DNA from: Lysobacter sp.
GTDB lineage: Bacteria; Pseudomonadota; Gammaproteobacteria; Xanthomonadales; Xanthomonadaceae
Direction of reading: 5' to 3'
Length of the DNA stretch: 64,000 nucleotides
Assembly: GCA_008015835.1 (NCBI GenBank)
Contig: SSGH01000015.1
Span: 62,001-126,000, forward strand
A program made the translations under genes and the position numbers. Each line of letters opens with the position of its first letter. Position 1 is the first letter of the stretch. The notes below the pieces were generated by a model. It saw only the letters and a list, made by a program, of their open reading frames with translations, searched no databases and was not told the DNA's origin. This document shows, in pieces, positions 20,870-32,011 of the stretch.

Positions 20870-22305
20870 GCGATGCCTCCGCGCGGCAGTTCGATCTCGA
20901 TGCGCAGGCCGCCCAGCGGCGAGAGCTGCGCGTCGATGCGGCCGCCGTGCGCGTCGACGATGTTGCGGCAAATCGCGAGGCCCAAACCGGCGCCGCCGAA
21001 CTGCCGGCTGCGCGAGGGTTCGACGCGATACAGACGATCGAACAATCGCGGTAGCGCGTCGTCGGGCACGCCCGGCGCGGTGTCGTCGATGCGCAGGCGG
21101 CAGCGCGCGTCGCCCGCCTGATCGATGGCTTCCAGCGCGACGACGACGCGTCCCGGCGCGTCGGTGTAGCGCGCGACGTTCGCGAAGAGGTTGTCGAGCA
21201 ATTGGCGCAGACGCGCGCGGTCGCCGCGGGCGATCGGGCAGGGCGGTATCGTCGCTTCGCAGACGATGCCGACCGCCTGCAGCGCATCTTCGTGCGCCTG
21301 GACCGCTTCGCGGACGAGCGCGCCGAAGTCCAACGCTTCGAAACGATAGCTCAACGCCTGCGCATCCGAGAGCGAGAGGTCGTACAGATCGTCGACCAAA
21401 TCGCGCAGGCGCGCGCATTCGGCCTGCAGCGAGGCCAAGCGCGCGGCGTCGACGCTGCGCACGCCGTCCTGCAGCGCTTGGATCTCGCCGCTGAGAATGC
21501 TGATCGGCGTGCGCAGTTCGTGAGCGATATCCGCGCCCCAGCGGCGGCGCGCGTCGCGATGCCGCTCCAGCGCGGAGGCGAGGGCGTTGAAGTCCCCCGC
21601 CAGCGCGCCGAGTTCGTCGTTGCGGCGAATGTCGATGCGCGCGGCGTAATCGCCGTTCGCCAAGGCCTGCGCGCCGGCCGCGAGCGCGCGCACCGGATGC
21701 AGCAACCAGCGCGCCACCGCCCACGCCAGCAGCAGCGCGCTCAGCAGCACGACTGCGCCGATCGCGGCCATATCGCGACGTTGTTCGCGGTCGAACGCGA
21801 CGTCCACATCGGCGCGCAGCCGCGGCAGCGGCGCCAGCAGCAATCGGCCGACGACCGCGCCGTCGTACCGCACATCGAGGGCGGGCGTATCGGGCGCGAT
21901 GCGCGGATTGCCGGCGATCGGGCGGCCTTGCGCGTCCACCAGCAACACGCGTTGACGGGGCGGGGGCGGGCGACGCTCGTCGGGGCCGAAGCCCGGCGCG
22001 CGATGCGGCGGCGGACGCTCGAACGGGGGCGCGGGGCGCTCGCCAGCGCGCGGCGGCCCCTCGCCTTCGAGAATGCGCATCAACCGCGGCGTGTCGCCGC
22101 GCAAAAAATCCCAATCGCCGTGCGTGGCGTAGGCGCGTTCCAGTCGCGCCACGCCGTCTTCGGCGCGTTCGCGTTCCAGTCGATTCACGTAGTCGAGGAA
22201 GCCGCGCTGAAAACTGCGCGCTTGCAGCATCGCGAACGCCGCCAGCGCGAGCAGGCTGAGCAAGGCGAAGGCGAGGAAGAGGCGATGCCAGAGGCGAAGC
22301 GGCAT
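20866..22305 (-). CDS. BaeS/CpxA-like sensor histidine kinase
   Basis: 479 residues from ATG 22305. TM1 about 9-27; a periplasmic sensor 28-178 containing a Pro/Arg-rich stretch (about 84-117); TM2 about 180-202; HAMP 203-255; H box DIAHELRTPISIL with His262; N box QLLDNLFANVARYT; G boxes DDTAPGVPD and GGAGLGLAI. This is a complete membrane-bound kinase. The gene order kinase-regulator with a divergent Spy-like periplasmic protein resembles envelope-stress systems (Bae/Cpx type), which is an inference. Confidence 0.93.
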   Translation of the reverse strand: MPLRLWHRLFLAFALLSLLALAAFAMLQARSFQRGFLDYVNRLERERAEDGVARLERAYATHGDWDFLRGDTPRLMRILEGEGPPRAGERPAPPFERPPPHRAPGFGPDERRPPPPRQRVLLVDAQGRPIAGNPRIAPDTPALDVRYDGAVVGRLLLAPLPRLRADVDVAFDREQRRDMAAIGAVVLLSALLLAWAVARWLLHPVRALAAGAQALANGDYAARIDIRRNDELGALAGDFNALASALERHRDARRRWGADIAHELRTPISILSGEIQALQDGVRSVDAARLASLQAECARLRDLVDDLYDLSLSDAQALSYRFEALDFGALVREAVQAHEDALQAVGIVCEATIPPCPIARGDRARLRQLLDNLFANVARYTDAPGRVVVALEAIDQAGDARCRLRIDDTAPGVPDDALPRLFDRLYRVEPSRSRQFGGAGLGLAICRNIVDAHGGRIDAQLSPLGGLRIEIELPRGGIA

Positions 22306-22482
22306 GCGGAAAGCTGCGGGGCGGCGACGACGACACCTTACCCGGATCGCGACGGCAGCGGTGCGGCGCGCGGCGCGACGATGCGCGATTCCACGATTTC
22401 TCCACAGTCGCTGCATGGTGCCTGCGCAATGCCGGCGCAGTCTGTACCGGCCGGAACCCCCGGCCCCTCACTGGAGCCCGTC

Positions 22483-22944
22483 ATGCCATCGATCGCAAGT
22501 TCGGCCGCAAGTTCGGCCGCACGTTCCCTGCGGTTTTCCACCTTGGCGCTGCTGTTGGCGCTGAGCGTCGGCGCCTCGGCGCAAGACCCCGGACGCGGCC
22601 CGCCGCCCGACGGCCCGCGCATGACGCGCGGCGGCGAGGGCGGCCATCGCGGCCCGCCATCGGCCGAGCGGGTCGCGAAAGAGCTCGGACTCGACGCCGC
22701 GCAAACGAAGTCGCTGCAAGCGCTCTTCGACAAGCATCGCGCGCGCATGGAGCAATCGCGCGAACGTATGCGCGAAGAACACGAAGCGATGCGACGCGAG
22801 CACGACGCCGAACTGCGCAAACTGCTGGGCGACCAGAAATTCGAGCAGTTCAAAGCCAAGCGCGAAGAACACGGCCCGCCGCACGGTCGCCGTCCGCCTC
22901 CGGGCGGTCCGCGCGGCGAAGACGGCCCGCCGCCGCCGCGCTGA
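22483..22944 (+). CDS. Spy/LTXXQ-like periplasmic protein
   Basis: 153 residues from ATG 22483. A signal peptide (STLALLLALSVGASAQ) is followed by a Gly/Pro/Arg-rich segment, then a long charged helix (RVAKELGLDAAQTKSLQALF, HRARMEQSRERMREEHEAM, LLGDQKFEQFKAKREEH), and a Pro-rich tail. The helical core with LDAAQ at the head is like periplasmic Spy/CpxP/CnrX-type chaperones and metal-stress proteins. It is divergent from the two-component pair, 177 bp away, so regulation by it is likely. The inverted repeat CTGCGC-N7-GCGCAG near 22424-22442 is a candidate operator. Confidence 0.7.
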   Translation: MPSIASSAASSAARSLRFSTLALLLALSVGASAQDPGRGPPPDGPRMTRGGEGGHRGPPSAERVAKELGLDAAQTKSLQALFDKHRARMEQSRERMREEHEAMRREHDAELRKLLGDQKFEQFKAKREEHGPPHGRRPPPGGPRGEDGPPPPR

Positions 22945-22966
22945 GTCGTCGCGAACGTCGAAAACG

Positions 22967-22996
22967 CGAAAGCCCGGGAGCGATCCCGGGCTTTCG
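22967..22996. terminator. Bidirectional terminator
   Basis: A perfect 13-bp stem CGAAAGCCCGGGA / TCCCGGGCTTTCG with a 4-base loop lies between the convergent Spy-like and aminotransferase genes. T-rich sequence follows on the minus strand. Confidence 0.8.
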
Positions 22997-23020
22997 TGCG
23001 TTCCGTAGGCGGGCTTGCGA

Positions 23021-24517
23021 TTACGCCGCTGCGGCCTGCTGTTGCCGCGGGCCTTCCACCAGCGCGCGTTTGACCATGCCGATCAGCAGATCCAATTCGT
23101 CCGATCGCATCGCGAAATGCGGGGTGAAGCGGAGCGAGTTCTCGCCGCCGTGGATCACGCCGATGCCGCGTTCGCGCAGCCATTCTTCGGTCGAACCGGT
23201 GCCGTAGCCCTTGAACTGCGGCGGCAGTTCGCACGAGAACAACAGACCCGTGCCTTGCACCTTCGTGATCAGGCCCGGCAGTTCGTTCTTCAGCGCTTCG
23301 AGCTTGTCGATGGCTTCCTGGCCGCGTTCGCGGATGTTCGCGCGCAGCGCCGGCGTGAGCTGCGACAGCACCGCCACCGCCACGTCCAGCGCGCGCGGGT
23401 TGGTGGTCATGGTGTTGCCGTAGGTGCCCTTGCGATACAGATTGGCGGCGCGCTCGTTCGCGGCCACCACCGACAGCGGATACTGCGCGGCGTTCAGCGC
23501 TTTCGAATAGGTTTCCAAATCCGGCGCTTCGATGCCCTCGAAGCCCGGGTAATCCACGATCGACAGCACGCCGTGGGCGCGTAGGCCAGCCTGGATCGAA
23601 TCGATCAGCAGCATCGAACCGTGCGCCTTGGTCAGCTCGCGCGCCACATCGTAGAACGCGCGCGGCACCGAACGGCCCGGGTCGCCTTCGCCCATCACCG
23701 GCTCCAGGAACATCGCTTCGATGAACCAGCCGTTCGCATCGGCGTCGGCGAAGACCTTGCGCAGCGCGTCGGCGTCGTAGGCTTCGACCGCGATCACGCT
23801 GTCCTCGCCGCGGAAGCTGGCGAGGTGCGTCAGGTAATTCTTGCGGCTGGAATCCGAATACAGCGCCGGGCGTTCGGTGCGGCCGTGGAAACTGCCTTTG
23901 ATCACCACGCGCTTGATGCTGCGGCCGGCGTGACGCGCACCGGGGTCGGTCATCAGCTTGGCGTTGACGTCGACGATGCGGCTGGCCAGCGAGACCGATT
24001 CCGAGCCCGAGTTCAGGCACAGGAATTTGCTGTACGGGCAATGGCCGAGGGTGTGGCCGATTTCCTGGCGGATCGCGCGGTCGAAGCGCAGTTGCGCGAG
24101 GTTGGGGGTCATGATGTTGGCCATCGCCTGCGGGCGGGCCATCGCGTCGAGCACGGCCTGCGGCGCGTGGCCGAAGCCGAGCATGCCGTAGCCGCCGGAG
24201 TCGTGCAGCACCGCGCCCTTGAGCGTGACGATCCACGGCCCGCGGGCGGCGAGGGCGACGTACGGGTTCACCGTGTCGGTGGCGTAGAAATTGACGAAGC
24301 CGCCTTGGATCGCGTCGATCTGCGCCTGTTCGTCCAGGTCGAGCAGTTCTGGAAACTCGGCGCGGACGCGGGCGTATTCCTCGCCTGCGGCGGCGATGGC
24401 CTCGGCCAAGTCCGAATGACCGGCGGCAAAGGACAGCACGGTGGCGTCGTCCAGGCCGTGGGTGCGACGGGCGCCGCCATGGGCGCGAAGCGGGGCAAGG
24501 GTATCGAGCAGGGCCAT
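23021..24517 (-). CDS. Class III (acetylornithine/4-aminobutyrate-like) aminotransferase
   Basis: 498 residues from ATG 24517. PLP-dependent transaminase. Fold-type I landmarks: LNSGSESVSLASRI (phosphate loop), KGSFHGRTERPALY, LLIDSIQAG with Asp306 for the pyridine nitrogen, and the Schiff-base Lys339 in LETYSKALNAAQYPL. The sequence around Lys339 differs from the common SKGLGGG form, indicating a divergent subgroup. The amino donor cannot be told. It is divergent from an Lrp/AsnC regulator, which suggests amino-acid-controlled expression. Confidence 0.85.
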   Translation of the reverse strand: MALLDTLAPLRAHGGARRTHGLDDATVLSFAAGHSDLAEAIAAAGEEYARVRAEFPELLDLDEQAQIDAIQGGFVNFYATDTVNPYVALAARGPWIVTLKGAVLHDSGGYGMLGFGHAPQAVLDAMARPQAMANIMTPNLAQLRFDRAIRQEIGHTLGHCPYSKFLCLNSGSESVSLASRIVDVNAKLMTDPGARHAGRSIKRVVIKGSFHGRTERPALYSDSSRKNYLTHLASFRGEDSVIAVEAYDADALRKVFADADANGWFIEAMFLEPVMGEGDPGRSVPRAFYDVARELTKAHGSMLLIDSIQAGLRAHGVLSIVDYPGFEGIEAPDLETYSKALNAAQYPLSVVAANERAANLYRKGTYGNTMTTNPRALDVAVAVLSQLTPALRANIRERGQEAIDKLEALKNELPGLITKVQGTGLLFSCELPPQFKGYGTGSTEEWLRERGIGVIHGGENSLRFTPHFAMRSDELDLLIGMVKRALVEGPRQQQAAAA

Positions 24518-24628
24518 GGCGGTCCTCGTGTAAAAGTGGCGTGAACGGTCGGCACAGGCCGGCAAGCTGCCTATTATTCCGATAATCCTGTCGTTTAATA
24601 GTTGTGATTTGGTCGGTTTTCGGGGATA

Positions 24629-24647
24629 TTTCGTCGAATCGACGAAA
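24629..24647. promoter_or_regulatory. Palindromic operator candidate for Lrp/AsnC regulator
   Basis: Perfect inverted repeat TTTCGTCG-AAT-CGACGAAA, 13 bp before the regulator start and 112 bp upstream of the divergent aminotransferase, next to an AT-rich stretch (24570-24602). Position and symmetry fit an autoregulatory site. Confidence 0.55.
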
Positions 24648-24659
24648 ATTGGCGGCCGA

Positions 24660-25091
24660 ATGAAGCCTTCCGAGACCGATCAACAGTTGCTGTCTCTTCT
24701 GCGGGAGAACGCCCGCGCGTCCACGGCGCTGATCGCCCGACGCCTGGGCCTGTCGCGGACGACCGTGCAAAGCCGGATCGAGCGGCTGGAACGCGAGGGC
24801 GTGATCAGCGGCTACACGGTGCGGGTCAGCGACGAATACGAACGCGGCCAAGTGCGCGCGCACATCATGATCGCGGTGCATCCCAAGCTGATGACCTCGG
24901 TGGTCGCCACGCTGCGCGCGATGCCCGAACTGCGCGCGCTGCACTCGGTCAGCGGCGCCTACGACTTGATCGCGATCGCCGCGGTCCCGGCGGTTAGCGA
25001 GATGGACGAACTGACCGATCGCATCGGCAATATCGAGGGCGTGGAGCGCACCACTTCGTCGATCGTGCTGTCGACCAAGTTCGAGCGCTGA
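24660..25091 (+). CDS. Lrp/AsnC-family transcriptional regulator
   Basis: 143 residues. The N-terminal winged HTH ([40 protein letters not shown]) is followed by a RAM/AsnC ligand-binding domain ([46 protein letters not shown]). Such proteins sense amino acids and act as octamers. It is divergent from the class III aminotransferase, the probable target, and lies 19 bp before the oxygenase gene, which may be cotranscribed. A palindrome upstream may be its binding site. Confidence 0.92.
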   Translation: MKPSETDQQLLSLLRENARASTALIARRLGLSRTTVQSRIERLEREGVISGYTVRVSDEYERGQVRAHIMIAVHPKLMTSVVATLRAMPELRALHSVSGAYDLIAIAAVPAVSEMDELTDRIGNIEGVERTTSSIVLSTKFER

Positions 25092-25110
25092 GGCCGGCGC
25101 TTCGTCCGCG

Positions 25111-26154
25111 ATGACCACGATGCCCGTTTCGACGCTGCCGATCATCGATCTCGCGCCCTTTCTCGGGGAAACTCTCGGGGCGACTCTCGGTCCGGCCGAC
25201 GCGAATGCGCGTCGCCGCACGGCCGAGGCTATCGATGCGGCGTGCCGCACGCATGGCTTCTTTTATATCGAAGGGCACGGCATCCCCGCCGAGACCCAAA
25301 CCGCGCTGCGCGAGGCGAGCCGGGCGTTTTTCGCCCGCCCGGAGGCGGAGAAACTGCGGATCCGCATGCTGCACGGCGGACGCGCTTGGCGCGGCTATTT
25401 TCCGGTCGGCGAAGAACTGACCAGCGGCCGTCCGGACCGCAAGGAAGGCCTGTATTTCGGCACCGAATTGCCGGCGGACGACCCACGCGTGCTCGCGGGG
25501 CGGCCGCTGCATGGGGCCAATCTGTGGCCGGAAGCGCCGTCGGAACTGCGGCCGGCCGTGCTGGCCTACATGGCCGCGGCCGAGCGCGCCGCGCAGGCCT
25601 TGCTCGAAGCGATGGCGATGGCGTTGGGGTTAGATGAAGCGTGGTTCCGCCGGCATTACACCGCCGACCCGACCGTGCTGTTCCGGGTCTTCCGCTACCC
25701 GCCTCAGCGCGCGGACCAGGACGGCTGGGGCGTCGGTGAGCACACCGATTACGGCTTGCTGACGTTGCTGCTGCAGGACGATGTGCCCGGGCTGCAGGTG
25801 CGCACGCCGCAGGGCTGGATCGATGCGCCGCCGCGCCCGGGCACGCTGGTCTGCAATCTCGGCGACATGCTCGACCGGCTGACCGGCGGCGTCTGGCGCT
25901 CCACGCCGCATCGCGTGCTCAACGCCAGCGGGCGCGAGCGCTATTCCTTTCCGCTGTTCTTCGACCCGGCCTTCGACGCCCGGGTCACGCCCTTGCCGCG
26001 CCACGCCCACATCGATCAGGCGCAGGTGGCCGCGGATCGCGCCGACCGCTGGGACGGCGCCAGCGTGCTCGCTCCATTTGACGGCACTTATGGCGATTAC
26101 CTGTTGGGGAAAGTCGGCAAGGTCTTTCCGCAGTTGCTCGAACGCGTGCGCTGA
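25111..26154 (+). CDS. 2-oxoglutarate/Fe(II) oxygenase, isopenicillin-N-synthase-like
   Basis: 347 residues. Iron and 2OG-dependent oxidase. The N-terminal DIOX_N part opens with [12 protein letters not shown] and [12 protein letters not shown]. The double-stranded beta-helix core has the facial triad His211-x-Asp213 ([12 protein letters not shown]) and His267 (STPHRVL), with Arg/Ser for 2OG in [12 protein letters not shown]. The substrate is unknown. The preceding Lrp-type regulator and the aminotransferase suggest amino-acid metabolism. Confidence 0.88.
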   Translation: MTTMPVSTLPIIDLAPFLGETLGATLGPADANARRRTAEAIDAACRTHGFFYIEGHGIPAETQTALREASRAFFARPEAEKLRIRMLHGGRAWRGYFPVGEELTSGRPDRKEGLYFGTELPADDPRVLAGRPLHGANLWPEAPSELRPAVLAYMAAAERAAQALLEAMAMALGLDEAWFRRHYTADPTVLFRVFRYPPQRADQDGWGVGEHTDYGLLTLLLQDDVPGLQVRTPQGWIDAPPRPGTLVCNLGDMLDRLTGGVWRSTPHRVLNASGRERYSFPLFFDPAFDARVTPLPRHAHIDQAQVAADRADRWDGASVLAPFDGTYGDYLLGKVGKVFPQLLERVR

Positions 26155-26207
26155 GCGCCCCGCAGCGGCCCCGCCGCTACAATGCGCGCCCCCGACCGCG
26201 ACCGCCG

Positions 26208-28390
<2,183 letters not shown>

Positions 28391-28494
28391 GCGGGCAGGG
28401 CGCGCCGCGCGGCCTCCGAGCGCCCCCAAACGCCGTGCGAGCGGCCGGCCTCGGCTCGCCGGGATGGGCTTGAATCGCCTCGCCCCCGCCCGCA

Positions 28495-28503
28495 TGGCAT
28501 AAT
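28495..28503 (+). promoter_or_regulatory. Extended -10 promoter before yajC
   Basis: TGGCATAAT gives an extended -10 (TG-n-CATAAT) 31 bp before yajC. No good -35 at 16-18 bp was seen (TTGAAT lies 22 bp upstream). It would serve yajC-secD-secF. Confidence 0.4.
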
Positions 28504-28533
28504 CCCTCGTTATTTTCGCTTCACGGACCCGAA

Positions 28534-28878
28534 ATGAATCCGCTCGATCTGTTGATTTCCCCCGCCTTCGCGCAAGCGGCGCCCGCCGCCCCGGGTACGG
28601 GCAGCCTGCTGTCCGGCCTGTTGTTCCCGATCGCTCTGTTGGCGGTGATGTATTTCATCCTGATCCGGCCGCAATCCAAGCGCTTGAAGGACCAGCGCGC
28701 GATGATCGAAAAGTTGGCCGTCGGCGACGAAGTGATCACCACCGGCGGCATCGCCGGCGTGGTGCGCGAGATCGGCGACAACTTCGTCTCCGTCGAGGTG
28801 TCCGACAACGTGCGGATCCGCGTCCAGAAAGGCGCGATCGGCAACGTGCTGCCCAAGGGCACGCTGAAGTCCCTCTGA
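28534..28878 (+). CDS. yajC: Preprotein translocase subunit YajC
   Basis: 114 residues. Small inner-membrane partner of SecDF. A short Ala/Pro N-terminus, one membrane helix (LLFPIALLAVMYFILI) and the family signature RPQSKRLKDQRAMIEKLAVGDEV then VITTGGIAGVV. It is first in the yajC-secD-secF operon. Confidence 0.97.
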   Translation: MNPLDLLISPAFAQAAPAAPGTGSLLSGLLFPIALLAVMYFILIRPQSKRLKDQRAMIEKLAVGDEVITTGGIAGVVREIGDNFVSVEVSDNVRIRVQKGAIGNVLPKGTLKSL

Positions 28879-28933
28879 CCCTTCCGTTCCACCCTCGATG
28901 CGCCCGGCCGGACGGTCGGACGCGGTGCCCGTC

Positions 28934-30835
28934 ATGCTCGAATACGCTCGCTGGAAATATCTCGTCGCCCTGCTCGTTTTGGTGTTCAGCGCGCTTTATG
29001 CGCTGCCGAACGTCTTTCCGCAGGACCCCTCCGTGCAGATTTCGGCCAACCGAGGCCGCAAAGTCGACGACGCGCTGAAGCAACAGGTCGCCGTCGCGCT
29101 GCAGAAAGCGGGCCTGAAGTCGAAGGCGATCGAGACCGAGGGCGAAAGCATGCTGGTCCGCTTCGCCGGCAACGACGAACAAGGCAAGGCGGCGGATGCG
29201 CTGCGCGCGGGCTTGGGCGACGGCTACACGGTCGCGTTGAATCTCGCCTCGACGATGCCGAACTGGCTGTCGGCGATCGGCGCGCGGCCCATGCCGCTGG
29301 GTCTCGACCTGCAGGGCGGCGTGCACTTCCTGATGGAAGTGGACAAGAAGGCCGCGATCGACAAGCGTTTCCAGGCCTATCTCGACGAAGCCCGCTCGCT
29401 GCTGCGCGATAACGGCGTCGCGTTCGAATCGGTCGAGCGCAGCGGCACCAACCGCATCGTCGCCACCTTGGCGCCCAGCGCCGACGCCGCGAAGGCGCGC
29501 AAGCTGCTGGAACAAACCTTCAACGCCATCGCGATCGACGCCGGCGGCCTGTCGTCGGTCAACGCGTTCCGCTACGAAGCCGTCGGCAACGTCATCAACA
29601 TCGACGTCTCCGACCAAATGATCCAGCAGGTGACGCTCAACGCCGTCGAGCAGAACCTCGGCACGTTGCGCAACCGTATCAACTCGCTGGGCGTGTCCGA
29701 ACCGGTGGTGCAGCGCCAGGGCGCCGAGCGCATCGTGGTGCAGTTGCCCGGCGTGCAGGACACGGCGAAGGCGAAGGCCACCATCGGCGCCGCCGCGACC
29801 CTCGAATATCGCGCGGTCCACGAAGACGGCGATGCGGTGGAAGCGGCCGCCACCGGCAACGTGCCGCCGGGCGCCAAACTCTATTTCCGCCGCGAGACCG
29901 GCCCGGACGGCCAGCCGCTGCCGGTGTTGCTGAAGAAGCGCGTGATCGCCGCGGGCGAAGACATGGTGGACGCGCGCGTATCGGTGGACCAGAACGGCTT
30001 GCCCGCGGTGTCGGTGACGTTGAACACCGCCGGCGGCCAGCGCATGTTCGATTTCACCAGCGAGAACGTGAACAAGCCGATGGCGGTCGTGTTCATCGAA
30101 CGCGAACCGAAGACGATCATGGTCGACGGCAAACCCGTGCAGACCTCGGTGACGAAGGAAGAAGTGATTTCGATCGCCAACGTCAACGAACCGTTCGGCA
30201 AGAAATTCATCACCACCGGTTTGGAGCGCAAGGAAGCCGAGACGCTGTCGCGCTTATTGAAAGCCGGCGCCCTGGCCGCGCCGATGGACTTCAAGGAAGA
30301 GCGCGTGGTCGGCCCCAGCCTCGGTAAAGAAAACGTCGAGCGCGGCCTGAAGGCGGTGATGTTCTCGTTCCTGTTCGCGCTAGCCTTCTTCCTGGTGTAC
30401 TACCGCATGTTCGGCATCGTCACTTGCTTGGCGCTGGTGCTGAACTTGGTGATGGTGTTCGCGCTGATGTCGTTGTTCAACGCCACGATGTCGCTGCCGG
30501 GCTTGGCGGGTATCGCGCTGACCGTGGGTATGTCGGTGGACGCGAACGTGCTGATCAACGAACGCATCCGCGAGGAATTGCGTGCGGGATTGCCGCCGCA
30601 AGCCGCGATCGCCGCCGGTTACGACCGCGCGTCCGGCACGATTCTCGACGCGAACATCACCGCGTTCCTGGCCGGTCTGGCGATGGCGGTGTTCGGCACC
30701 GGCCCGCTGCGCGGCTTCGGCATCACCACGATGCTCGGTATCGCCACCTCGGCGTATACCGCGGTGTCGGTCTCGCGCGCGATCGCCACGCTGATCTACG
30801 GCCGGCGCCGCAAGCTGAAGTCCGTCGCCATCTGA
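28934..30835 (+). CDS. secD: Protein translocase subunit SecD
   Basis: 633 residues from ATG 28934. Uses proton motive force with SecF to pull preproteins out on the periplasmic side of SecYEG. TM1 LVALLVLVFSALYAL; a large periplasmic P1 domain with LGLDLQGGVHFLMEV; then five clustered C-terminal helices with the RND-type motif GMSVDANVLINERIREEL. An upstream in-frame ATG (28898) would add residues with no family match, so 28934 is preferred. It is followed by secF after 73 bp. Confidence 0.97.
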   Translation: MLEYARWKYLVALLVLVFSALYALPNVFPQDPSVQISANRGRKVDDALKQQVAVALQKAGLKSKAIETEGESMLVRFAGNDEQGKAADALRAGLGDGYTVALNLASTMPNWLSAIGARPMPLGLDLQGGVHFLMEVDKKAAIDKRFQAYLDEARSLLRDNGVAFESVERSGTNRIVATLAPSADAAKARKLLEQTFNAIAIDAGGLSSVNAFRYEAVGNVINIDVSDQMIQQVTLNAVEQNLGTLRNRINSLGVSEPVVQRQGAERIVVQLPGVQDTAKAKATIGAAATLEYRAVHEDGDAVEAAATGNVPPGAKLYFRRETGPDGQPLPVLLKKRVIAAGEDMVDARVSVDQNGLPAVSVTLNTAGGQRMFDFTSENVNKPMAVVFIEREPKTIMVDGKPVQTSVTKEEVISIANVNEPFGKKFITTGLERKEAETLSRLLKAGALAAPMDFKEERVVGPSLGKENVERGLKAVMFSFLFALAFFLVYYRMFGIVTCLALVLNLVMVFALMSLFNATMSLPGLAGIALTVGMSVDANVLINERIREELRAGLPPQAAIAAGYDRASGTILDANITAFLAGLAMAVFGTGPLRGFGITTMLGIATSAYTAVSVSRAIATLIYGRRRKLKSVAI

Positions 30836-30908
30836 CCCTCGCCCCCTTTCGCGCGTTCGCGCGGCGCCGGTTCGACGGCGTCGCGCTTTCCAAAATCCGG
30901 TACCGCCC

Positions 30909-31856
30909 ATGAAACCGTTCAACGTTTTTCCCTACGACAGCAATTTCGACTTCATGCGCTTGCGCATGGTGTCGTTGACGATCGCGGCGATCATCATGTT
31001 CGTCGCCATCGGCGCGATGGCGGTCAAGCAGTTCAATCTGGCCTTGGATTTCACCGGCGGCGTCGGGATCGAACTGAGCTACAAGAAAGCGGTGGAGGTC
31101 GAGGCCGTGCGCGGCAAGTTGGCCGCCGCCGGCTACGACAACGCCCAAGTGCAGACCTTCGGTAACGGCAGCGAATTGCTCGTCCGCCTGCAGCCGAAAG
31201 AAGGCAAGAGCGAGACGGTCGCCAGCATCGCGCAGCATGTCCGCGAGTTGGCCTCGTTCGCCGACAACCCGGCGGAACTGCGCAGCAGCGCGGAAATCAG
31301 CCCGCAGATCGGTAAGGAACTGGCCGAAAACGGCATCTACGCGCTGCTGTTCGTGGTGCTCGGCTTCCTGGTCTACATCTCGTTCCGCTTCGAATGGAAA
31401 TTCGCGGTGGCGGCGATCATCACCACATTGCACGACGTCGTGGTGGTGGCCGGTTGGTTCGCCTTGACTGGGCACGAATTCGATTTGACCGTGCTCGCCG
31501 GTTTGCTGTCGGTGATGGGCTATTCGATCAACGACACCATCGTGGTCTTCGACCGCGTGCGCGAGAATTTCCGCGGCCTGCGCGCGACGCCGGCCGAGGT
31601 GCTGAACAAGTCGGTCAACCAGACGCTGTCGCGTACGGTCATCACCTCGTTCGTGGCGTTCCTGACCGTGCTGGCGCTGTATCTCTACGGCGGCGGTTCG
31701 CTCAAGGGCATGGCCGAATCGCAGATGCTCGGTATCGTCATCGGCACGCTGTCGTCGATCTTCGTCGCTTGCCCGCTGTTGCTGTGGCTGGGCGTGACCA
31801 AGCAGGACTTGATGCCGAAGGCGCGCGACGAAGCCGCCTTGGCGCGCCGGCCGTAA
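30909..31856 (+). CDS. secF: Protein translocase subunit SecF
   Basis: 315 residues. Partner of SecD. TM1 about 23-42, then LDFTGGVGIEL, a short periplasmic domain, and five C-terminal helices with the signature GYSINDTIVVFDRVREN and the TLSRTVITSF segment. It ends 28 bp before a strong bidirectional terminator. Confidence 0.97.
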   Translation: MKPFNVFPYDSNFDFMRLRMVSLTIAAIIMFVAIGAMAVKQFNLALDFTGGVGIELSYKKAVEVEAVRGKLAAAGYDNAQVQTFGNGSELLVRLQPKEGKSETVASIAQHVRELASFADNPAELRSSAEISPQIGKELAENGIYALLFVVLGFLVYISFRFEWKFAVAAIITTLHDVVVVAGWFALTGHEFDLTVLAGLLSVMGYSINDTIVVFDRVRENFRGLRATPAEVLNKSVNQTLSRTVITSFVAFLTVLALYLYGGGSLKGMAESQMLGIVIGTLSSIFVACPLLLWLGVTKQDLMPKARDEAALARRP

Positions 31857-31884
31857 GACTCGGCCGGCTCGGAGTCGCATCCGC

Positions 31885-31921
31885 ACACGAAAAAGCCGCG
31901 CAATGCGCGGCTTTTTCGTGT
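31885..31921. terminator. Bidirectional terminator between secF and suhB
   Basis: A perfect 17-bp stem (ACACGAAAAAGCCGCGC and its complement) with a 3-base loop. A and T runs on the two sides allow termination in both directions for the convergent genes. Confidence 0.92.
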
Positions 31922-32011
31922 CTGGTTCAGACACCCGCTTCTGGAACGCGTCGTGTCGCCGCCAGTCTGTTCGCGACTCTCTAGGGCGAGGGCGGCGTTT
32001 CGACGACGCGC

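Noticed and set aside
22338..25250. Minus-strand open frame of about 970 codons
   Set aside because: Covers the aminotransferase in another frame and runs antisense to the Lrp gene; no domain.
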